DNA of 64,000 nucleotides from Methylophilus sp. GTDB taxonomy: Bacteria > Pseudomonadota > Gammaproteobacteria > Burkholderiales > Methylophilaceae. A model generated the notes under the pieces. The model was not told the DNA's origin, did not search any database, and saw only the letters and a list, made by a program, of their open reading frames with translations. The DNA is taken from positions 62,001 through 126,000 of the forward strand of contig NZ_SSGF01000006.1 of the NCBI RefSeq assembly GCF_008015755.1. The letters are read 5' to 3'. Positions 56,869 through 64,000 of this stretch are shown here, one piece after another; positions within the stretch are counted from its first letter, which is position 1; every line of letters begins with the position of its first letter. The translations under genes were made by a program, and so were the position numbers.

Positions 56869-59800
56869 TTATGTAAACAATTGACGTACCGGCAACTCGG
56901 CACGCGTAAACTCAGCGGTGAGGCCATTCACCACATGCTCTGGTGAACCCTGTGTCATGTTCTGCAAACGGTTAAACACGCTAATCAAGGCCTGCAATTG
57001 ATCATCACGATAATGGTAGCCATTGGCCTCCAGCACCGCCAGCGTCAAGCTGCCAAGGTTGGTTGGCGTGCTGGCATGCGGTTTACCGCAACTACGCACG
57101 CGATGCAAAGTGAGGAACAAACCACGCAAGGCAACAAACGCCACTGGCAGCGGGATTGCAAAGTCCCATTCCAGGTCAAAGAAATGGCCTTGGCCGTTTT
57201 TGTCCATGACAAAGTTGGTCGGGGTGGCGTCAAAATACTGCGAAGGCAACAAGGCCGAATAGCCTGCAAATTCCGGCAAGGTTTTGCCGCCGGTCAGCGC
57301 AGCCGCTTCCAGGCCTTGCAACCATGGCGCAGCCCACGCTGCTAAATCTTCTACACGCCAACCTGGGCGGTTCATCAACTGGGTCAGTTTGTCCATCCAC
57401 AACTGACCGCCATGGTAAGGCGCATGCTCCCAATCGGCTTGCAGCAATTGCGCCGTTTCGCCGGTATTGCGCGTACGGGTGGCCAGGCCTTGTGCATCAT
57501 GCACAAACTGGGTTTCTTTGCTAAACACGGCCTGGCGCTGGCAGCCATAATGTGCTGCCAAGACGTCCGGATGCAATTTTCCAGACTGACGTTGCGGATA
57601 AGCGACAAACATAAAGGAGTTAGCCACATCTTCTACCAGGTTATTGCGTGCAATCACCTGCCAGGCATTTTCTAATGAGAAGGTCGGGTGACGTGGCGAT
57701 TGTCTGTCATGCACCACTGAACCAGCGGCTAAGGCACCGACATCCCAACCTGCGGCACGGTGAGCCTGGTTAAAGCCCTCAGGATAAATCACGCTGACTG
57801 GGGTTTTGTAATCAGGCAATGGTACGTAAAGCTCTGTCGTTTCAAAACCGGCGCTGCGAATCAAGGCATCCAGCTCTACTCGGCCAAACGTGATCGGGCT
57901 GGTTGTGCTGTAAGAATCATTAATGCCATACATGGCCTGCCCCATGTGGTCTTCAGGCGCGCCGCAGAAATACTTGAGGCCGAGCTGGTTTTCAATCGCC
58001 ACAATCAGCATGCCATCTTCTTTAAGGAAAGACTTGGCTGTTTGCAGCAAAAAGCGCAAAGGATCAGCTTCTTTGACATAGACCTGCGCATATTCAAGCA
58101 CGCCAATCAGCGTCACCACATCAAACTTTTCGTCAGTTTCAAACGCCTGGATGAGGTCAGAATAAATGGTCACATTATTTAGGTCTGCACAACGCTGGCC
58201 AATCACGCGTGCACGGTTTGGGCTGCCTTCCAGCGCGACCACTTCGCCCCCCAACTCACCGAGGAAACGCGTAATTGCACCACAACCTGCCCCTAGTTCG
58301 AGCACTTTACCGTTAGCAATTTTGTCAGCAAACGGGCGCAGCAAATTGGCACGCTGTGAAGTGAGGTGATAGTAGCTAGGCCAGTCTGTGGCTTTGGCCG
58401 CCAACTCACTTGAAAACACGCTCTTGTCACGAGACTGGCGGATCATGTCATACAGGCGCTGTTCGGCATTGCCTACATCCTGGTAGCCAAATGCTTCGTT
58501 TTGCGCACGCTGGTAAAAATTGTCTTCCGCACGGTAAATATACGGACCTTTACGCACAGCATCCGCTGCTGGCTGGCTGTACTGCTGTTGCAGTGCATCG
58601 GCATCGGCCGCAGCCAGGCCATTCTGGCGGGCAAATGTGATGACATCCAGCACCTCATTTTTTGGCGCGGTCAGTGACAACACCTCAATATAGGCTTGCC
58701 AATAGGCCGGTTGTTTTGGAGCCAGGATCACCGCTTGCTCCAGCAATGGCAATACCTCTTCTGCCTTGCCTGCTTGCTGTGCCAGCAAGCCCAATTGGTA
58801 ATAAGTCGGCGCATGTTTGTCATCAATGCGCAAAATTTCCTGATAAAAGTGCATCGCCTGGGCCAAGTCGCCTTTTTCCTGCATCTGCAGTGCCTGCTGA
58901 AACACTTCAGTAATCGAGTCTTGCAGTGCGCTAGCTTGTGGGTTTAGTGTTGTATTCATGGGGATACCTTTATCAGAGGGTTCAGTCGCGCCCAGCGCAA
59001 CAGAAGGTTCTTTCAGCGTTAAAGAGGGAATAGCAAAACTGCTCGCAGCCTGCCCCTGGCACCAGCGCTGCCACATCTGGCGCATGGCCTGTGACAGGGA
59101 CTGTGCCAATGGCGCAGGCTGTGCCAGCGGAGACTGCGTAAAAAGGGTGCGCATCGTGGCGCGTAAATCAGCCAATGCCTGCAGATCAGACAACACCTGC
59201 GCGGCCTGTTGTACATAGTGCGTTGGGCTTGCGGCAATATAGTCATTCAAGCCCAGATGCTGCATCAAGGCCATGGCACCACGGCTAGCCAGGCGATCAC
59301 CTGCCACACACAGCGTAGGCACGCCCATCCATAAAGCATGCGCGGTCGTGGTCACGCCGTTAGACGGAAAGGTGTCCAGGCAAATATCCACCTGATGATA
59401 TTGCTGCAAATAACGCAGCATACCGGTGCGGGCATAAAACGATAAACGGTCTGCCGTGATGCCTGCCTCAGCAAACCATTGCTGCACATGCGCACAAGCG
59501 CCCGCCTCTGCCATGCCGCCCAACACCATGCGACTGCCAGCGTAGGCTTGCATCACGGCAGTCCATTGCTGCACCGTGGCCTGGGTAATTTTGTTGGGGC
59601 GGTTAAAGCAGCCAAAAGTGATATAGCCATTGCTGAGTGCAGGCAAAATATTCACATCCGGCGCTTGCGGATGCGGCACAAATGGCGCATTCACAGGCAA
59701 CTGCACCAGTTGCTCGGTAAACTGCTGGTCAAACTGCCCGGCAGGCAACAATGCACTGTCTGCCAGGTAATAATCGATTGACGTCAGGCCTGTGGTATTC

Positions 59801-62800
59801 AAATAGCCCAACCAACTGGCCTGCACCGGTGCCGGTTTTCTGGCGAAGGTTAGCAAACGGTTGCCGGCAGTATGGCCGGACAAATCCATCAGAATATCGA
59901 TCTGGTCTTGTCGGATAGTCTCAGCCAGCGCATCATCAGACAGATTTGAAACCACGCGCCATTGTTTGAAATACTGACGCATCTCGGCCGTGACTTCGTC
60001 TTCCAGGGTGTAATTGGCATAGGCAAACAGTTGTAATGTGTTGTCCTGCGCCAATCCAGGCAATACAGGCAACAGAAAATGCGCCACTGAATGCGCACGC
60101 AAATCGGCAGAGACAAACCCTACGCGTAGTGGCCGCTGTGCCTCACGCGTATTGCTATGCGGCCGCCAATCGGCTTTTAACGGTGCCTCATAGAGTGCGG
60201 CATAAGCCGTATGCGCTTGTAACAAGGCTTCGTTATCCACATGCGCGGCATGCGTCATGCAAAACAGCAAGTTGCTAAAGCAATCGGCATACTGCGGCTG
60301 CAAGCGCAGCGCCTGTTTGAATTGCTTGATGGCTTCATCGACCTCGCCCAAATCTTTGAGCACACTGCCCAGATTGTTATACGCCGCGGCGTAGTCTGGT
60401 TTCAGGTGTATGGCCTGGGCAAAGGCGTCTGCAGCCGCATTGAGATCATTTTGCGCCTTGAGCACTAGCCCGTAGTAGCAATGCTCTTCAGCGCTGTGCT
60501 TATTCAGCGCCAGTGCATTGCTGGCCGCGGTTCGTGCATCTTTTTTCTGGATCATCAACACGTCTGACAGCATTTTCCAGCCACTGAGCCAGGCCGGATA
60601 TTGCTGCAATAGCGTGTGCAATTCACCTTCCATCTCGTCATATTGCTGTTGTTCGAACAAGCCAAGCAATGCGTGCTGGACTTGATCTGACGGCTGTACA
60701 TTAGTCGTTTGCACTGGCAACTGCCAGTCTTGCATCAGCGCTTGTAACGCCTGGGTATGCTGGCCGCTGTTAACGGCTTGCGCCACTACTTGCTCCAGCT
60801 CAGCTGTTGCATCGCTGTGTTTGAGTGCCGACAGATAGCTGCTTAATAACTGCCACTGACTTGGGGCCAGCGCATACGCCTGTGCCAGCAAATGCAAGGC
60901 CTCTGTTGGCTGTTGGTTGTGCCAATAAATCAAGCCCAGATTATGTGTGGCGAGGGCGTGATGAGCATCTACTGCCAGAATTTCTTGGTAAAGCTGTGTG
61001 GCCGTGGCAAAGTCACCCTGCTGCTGCGCACTTGAGGCCAGGTCAAAGACCTCGGCCATAGCGGCCTGCATCGCTGGAGACGTAGTCTGTGCGACTGGCG
61101 TTGCCTCCCATTTTTGGTGGTAACTCACATAGGTTTCGCGCCAACGGGCACTGCCAAACGCGCCGCCACTCTGGTGTGTCATACGCACTGGCCACACGCC
61201 TAGTTTCAACCCGGCACGTGTCGCCGTGCGACAAAAATCCAAGTCATAAAAATGAAACTCAAACTGCTGGTCAAAACGGACACCGCTTTGTAATAAGGTC
61301 TGCTTGTGCGCGGCCAAAAATACGCCATCCATGAGCTGGCATTCGCCAGACACGTCGCCATAACTGGAGGCTGGCCCAAACGCATGCTGACCATGGCTGA
61401 CCGCGCCGCGCAAATATTTGGCATCATCCCAGGTGAATTGCAAATCGACAAAGCACCAACCAGGCTGACCTGCCTGCACTCTTGCATTGCCCGCAATGCC
61501 AATCACATCATAGTGGTCCAGGCCGCGCTGTATAGTGTGGACAAAGGTGTTTTCGTCCAGCCAGACATCATCGTGGATGAGTACCAGCAAAGCCTGGTCT
61601 GGCGCGGCGGAAATCGCTTCGTTAAACACTTGCGACAAACCACGTGTATTTTCATAAGCCACCACTGGCATCAAACGCTTATCCTGCTGCATATGGCGCT
61701 GGAGTGAGCGGCCAAGGGCAGATTCACCCCAGAAAGCTTGTTCTGTCATGCGCGTCGCGCTGACGATCCACACGGGCTGCTCACCGCTAAAAGCGTCCTG
61801 TACTGGCGACTCAGCCAGTAATTGTTGTGCTGTCAGCTGCGGCAGGGCCTGTTGCCATAACTTGAACAATAATTGCTCAAAGTCCTGGGCAAACTGGTCT
61901 GCATTCATCAAGGGCGAAGCTAAAACTTGCTGGCGCAGTTGTGCGCGCAAGGTTGCCAATGCAGCTAAATCACTGGTCAAGGCAATGGCTTTGCGCACGT
62001 AATCCTCACGACTGTTGGCTACCCAGTCATGCAGGCCTGCGCAATGCATCAAGCTTGCGCCTTGGCGGGCGATTAATGTTTCGCCCAGCAACGTCAGTGT
62101 AGGCACGCCCATCCACAAAGCTTCACAGGTTGTGGTGCCGCCAGTAAACGGGAAGGTATCCAGAATCACATCAATCTGGTGATGGTTACGCAGGTATTCA
62201 TCTCTGGGCACCATGCCATGCAAAGTGCAACGCTCAGGGGAAATGCCATATTGCTGCAATCTGGCGAGCGCTTCTGCGCGTACCAAGCCATCATTAAAGG
62301 CTTTGGTTTGCCAGAACAGTTTGGCCGTTGGCAAGGCTTGCATTACCTCGCCCCAGCAAGACAATACGTCATCGCTGACCTTGCTGTAGTTTTGAAAACA
62401 ACCAAAGTTGATGGCGCCGTTAGTCAGTGCAGGCAAGTCATTGACAGCAATCTCAAACGGCGGCGCGGTAAAGCACATGCGCGTATGAGGCAGGTGCACT
62501 ACTTGCTCGGTGAATTGGATCGCGACCTGCGCATCGATACTGATGGGGTCGGCGATCACATAATCCATCACCGGCAAGCCAGTGGTTCCCCAATAGCCCA
62601 ACCAGGTTGCCTGCACGGGCGCAGGTTTATGGGCAAAAATAGGCAAACGTGTACCGCCGGACAAGCCTGATAAATCGAGCAGGATGTGAATCCCATCTTC
62701 ACGAATCTGTTTAGCGGCTTGTGCATCGGTCAACCCGGCCAATGAGCGCCACTGGTTGCAGAGGTCTTTCAGCTCATGTGAAAACGCATCTTCGCGGCCG

Positions 62801-64000
62801 TCAGTAGAGTAACCATAAATTTCTAGGCGGCTGGCATCAAACGCCTGCAACCATTGATGCAGAAAATAGCCCACCGGGTGTTTACGCAAGTCTGCAGACA
62901 CCAGGCCAATACGGAGTCGCTGCTCTTGTGCATGCACATGCCAGCTGTCATATGGCGTCACTTCCTGCATCATGGCAGCACCCAGTCTGTGCGCGTAATC
63001 TAGGCTCTCATGCAGCGGCAAGCTATTGCTATAACTGTTGGCAAATAACAGGTTTCTGAGCGCCATCATATGGGTGGGCGCGATCTGCAAGGCTTGTTTC
63101 AGGGTCGCAATCGCCGTGTCAATCTGCCCCATGTCCAAATACACATTAGCCAGGTTGATATAGCCCGGCATGAACTCAGGCTTGATGCGCAAGGCTTTTT
63201 CCAGGCAGGCTATCGCCTCGGTATAGCGGCCTAACATACGCAAGCTGATGCCGTAATTGCTCAAAATACTTTCTGACTCAGGCAGTTGCGTCAATGCTTT
63301 TTCGCAATAGACACAGGCTTTGTCATAAGCGTTTCTGGCATTCTCAATCAAGCCAAGATTAGCCTGCACATACGGGTTCTCAGGATCCAGCGCCAGTGCT
63401 TTCTGGCAATAATTTTCAGCCTCGCCGTATAACTGCTGGTTCAACATCTCGGTAGCCAGGTTATTCAGTGTCTCCGCACTCACCTCTTGCACCTGCATGA
63501 TCTGGTCAATATAAGCCTGATACTCGCGGGTACGGTGGGTCACACGGTAAAGTTTGGCCAGATTTTTGAGCAGAGACACCTCAGTTGGGTTTAACGCCAT
63601 ACCTGCCAGCAGCCACTGCTCAGCTTCTTCTACATCGCCATGCTTAAGGTATAAGGCACCGAGGTAGCTATAGGCCTCCACATAGTCTTTTTGCAACGCA
63701 ATCGTTTGCTGATAGGCGGCAATCGCTTCTGTCGTATTGCCCAGTTGGTCCAGCGCAAGCGCCATATTGAAAAAGATCACGGCATTGTCAGGCTCAATTG
63801 CCACCGCTTCGCGATAATACTGAATCGCCTCCAGCGGTTTTTCGGCCTCATGTAACAAGGTCGCCAGTTCAAAATTGACACGGCCATCTTGCTGGTGGAT
63901 ATTCAAGCCGCGGCGCAGTAACTTTTCTGCCTCTTTTAACTGACCCGTTTGCTTAAGCACACTGGCCCAGTTGGCATAGGCCTGGCTAAACACCGGGTTG
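56869..64000 (-). CDS. Giant multidomain protein (TPR + GT41/OGT + GT2-like + TPR + GT41/OGT + TPR + SAM methyltransferase), N-terminus outside window
   Basis: Frame open to window edge (…NPVFSQAYANW…). GT41 motifs twice: RIGLVSADLRKHPVGYFLHQWL...PVQATWLGYWGTTGLPVMDYVIAD and RVGFVSADLRAHSVAHFLLPVL...PVQASWLGYLNTTGLTSIDYYLAD; GT2-like VLIHDDVWLDENTF...; methyltransferase KVLELGAGCGAITRFLGELGGEVVALEGS. Confidence 0.93.
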   Translation of the reverse strand, partial: NPVFSQAYANWASVLKQTGQLKEAEKLLRRGLNIHQQDGRVNFELATLLHEAEKPLEAIQYYREAVAIEPDNAVIFFNMALALDQLGNTTEAIAAYQQTIALQKDYVEAYSYLGALYLKHGDVEEAEQWLLAGMALNPTEVSLLKNLAKLYRVTHRTREYQAYIDQIMQVQEVSAETLNNLATEMLNQQLYGEAENYCQKALALDPENPYVQANLGLIENARNAYDKACVYCEKALTQLPESESILSNYGISLRMLGRYTEAIACLEKALRIKPEFMPGYINLANVYLDMGQIDTAIATLKQALQIAPTHMMALRNLLFANSYSNSLPLHESLDYAHRLGAAMMQEVTPYDSWHVHAQEQRLRIGLVSADLRKHPVGYFLHQWLQAFDASRLEIYGYSTDGREDAFSHELKDLCNQWRSLAGLTDAQAAKQIREDGIHILLDLSGLSGGTRLPIFAHKPAPVQATWLGYWGTTGLPVMDYVIADPISIDAQVAIQFTEQVVHLPHTRMCFTAPPFEIAVNDLPALTNGAINFGCFQNYSKVSDDVLSCWGEVMQALPTAKLFWQTKAFNDGLVRAEALARLQQYGISPERCTLHGMVPRDEYLRNHHQIDVILDTFPFTGGTTTCEALWMGVPTLTLLGETLIARQGASLMHCAGLHDWVANSREDYVRKAIALTSDLAALATLRAQLRQQVLASPLMNADQFAQDFEQLLFKLWQQALPQLTAQQLLAESPVQDAFSGEQPVWIVSATRMTEQAFWGESALGRSLQRHMQQDKRLMPVVAYENTRGLSQVFNEAISAAPDQALLVLIHDDVWLDENTFVHTIQRGLDHYDVIGIAGNARVQAGQPGWCFVDLQFTWDDAKYLRGAVSHGQHAFGPASSYGDVSGECQLMDGVFLAAHKQTLLQSGVRFDQQFEFHFYDLDFCRTATRAGLKLGVWPVRMTHQSGGAFGSARWRETYVSYHQKWEATPVAQTTSPAMQAAMAEVFDLASSAQQQGDFATATQLYQEILAVDAHHALATHNLGLIYWHNQQPTEALHLLAQAYALAPSQWQLLSSYLSALKHSDATAELEQVVAQAVNSGQHTQALQALMQDWQLPVQTTNVQPSDQVQHALLGLFEQQQYDEMEGELHTLLQQYPAWLSGWKMLSDVLMIQKKDARTAASNALALNKHSAEEHCYYGLVLKAQNDLNAAADAFAQAIHLKPDYAAAYNNLGSVLKDLGEVDEAIKQFKQALRLQPQYADCFSNLLFCMTHAAHVDNEALLQAHTAYAALYEAPLKADWRPHSNTREAQRPLRVGFVSADLRAHSVAHFLLPVLPGLAQDNTLQLFAYANYTLEDEVTAEMRQYFKQWRVVSNLSDDALAETIRQDQIDILMDLSGHTAGNRLLTFARKPAPVQASWLGYLNTTGLTSIDYYLADSALLPAGQFDQQFTEQLVQLPVNAPFVPHPQAPDVNILPALSNGYITFGCFNRPNKITQATVQQWTAVMQAYAGSRMVLGGMAEAGACAHVQQWFAEAGITADRLSFYARTGMLRYLQQYHQVDICLDTFPSNGVTTTAHALWMGVPTLCVAGDRLASRGAMALMQHLGLNDYIAASPTHYVQQAAQVLSDLQALADLRATMRTLFTQSPLAQPAPLAQSLSQAMRQMWQRWCQGQAASSFAIPSLTLKEPSVALGATEPSDKGIPMNTTLNPQASALQDSITEVFQQALQMQEKGDLAQAMHFYQEILRIDDKHAPTYYQLGLLAQQAGKAEEVLPLLEQAVILAPKQPAYWQAYIEVLSLTAPKNEVLDVITFARQNGLAAADADALQQQYSQPAADAVRKGPYIYRAEDNFYQRAQNEAFGYQDVGNAEQRLYDMIRQSRDKSVFSSELAAKATDWPSYYHLTSQRANLLRPFADKIANGKVLELGAGCGAITRFLGELGGEVVALEGSPNRARVIGQRCADLNNVTIYSDLIQAFETDEKFDVVTLIGVLEYAQVYVKEADPLRFLLQTAKSFLKEDGMLIVAIENQLGLKYFCGAPEDHMGQAMYGINDSYSTTSPITFGRVELDALIRSAGFETTELYVPLPDYKTPVSVIYPEGFNQAHRAAGWDVGALAAGSVVHDRQSPRHPTFSLENAWQVIARNNLVEDVANSFMFVAYPQRQSGKLHPDVLAAHYGCQRQAVFSKETQFVHDAQGLATRTRNTGETAQLLQADWEHAPYHGGQLWMDKLTQLMNRPGWRVEDLAAWAAPWLQGLEAAALTGGKTLPEFAGYSALLPSQYFDATPTNFVMDKNGQGHFFDLEWDFAIPLPVAFVALRGLFLTLHRVRSCGKPHASTPTNLGSLTLAVLEANGYHYRDDQLQALISVFNRLQNMTQGSPEHVVNGLTAEFTRAELPVRQLFT

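Noticed and set aside
1-64000. CRISPR arrays, tRNA/rRNA genes, transposases or integrases
   Set aside because: None recognised; no regularly spaced direct repeats, no tRNA-like cloverleaf noticed, and no transposase/integrase motifs in the ORF track. A tRNAscan/ISfinder run would be decisive.

Overview
64-kb window from a Gram-negative chromosome. Flagellar gene order and protein flavour suggest a betaproteobacterium, possibly Methylophilaceae; this is inference only. Left to right: (1) a partial DUF481-type outer-membrane protein, an RbgA/YlqF-like GTPase, a GGEEF diguanylate cyclase and a Rep/UvrD helicase; (2) a HEPN/MNT toxin-antitoxin pair directly after rep, followed by a second, diverged copy of the rep 3' end (6151-6317); (3) an AT-richer surface-glycan operon (6389-18572) with a GT56/WecF-like transferase, a WecE-like aminotransferase, Wzx, two GT2s, an initiating sugar-phosphate transferase and a FlaA1/WbpM-like dehydratase, plus an unusual insert of ATP-grasp, amidohydrolase, RraA-like and methyltransferase genes; (4) an Uup-like ABC-F gene; (5) a nearly continuous flagellar locus (20652-50240; flgNMA, flgBCDEFGHIJKL, fliRQPONMLKJIHGF, fliE, fhlB-like, a second fliK-like gene, fliTSD, flaG, fliC) with readable sigma-28-like promoters; (6) immediately after flagellin, a translationally coupled phosphonate operon (PEP mutase with N-terminal nucleotidyltransferase, phosphonopyruvate decarboxylase, AEP-type aminotransferase, second nucleotidyltransferase, methyltransferase, and a TagF/CDP-glycerol-glycerophosphotransferase-like protein with TPRs); (7) a convergent giant ORF (>2370 aa, truncated by the window) with two GT41/OGT-type domains, a GT2-like domain, TPR blocks and a C-terminal methyltransferase. 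The most interesting hypothesis is that (6) and (7) form a flagellin-linked glycosylation and phosphonate-decoration system. All calls come from reading the sequence; no database search was run.
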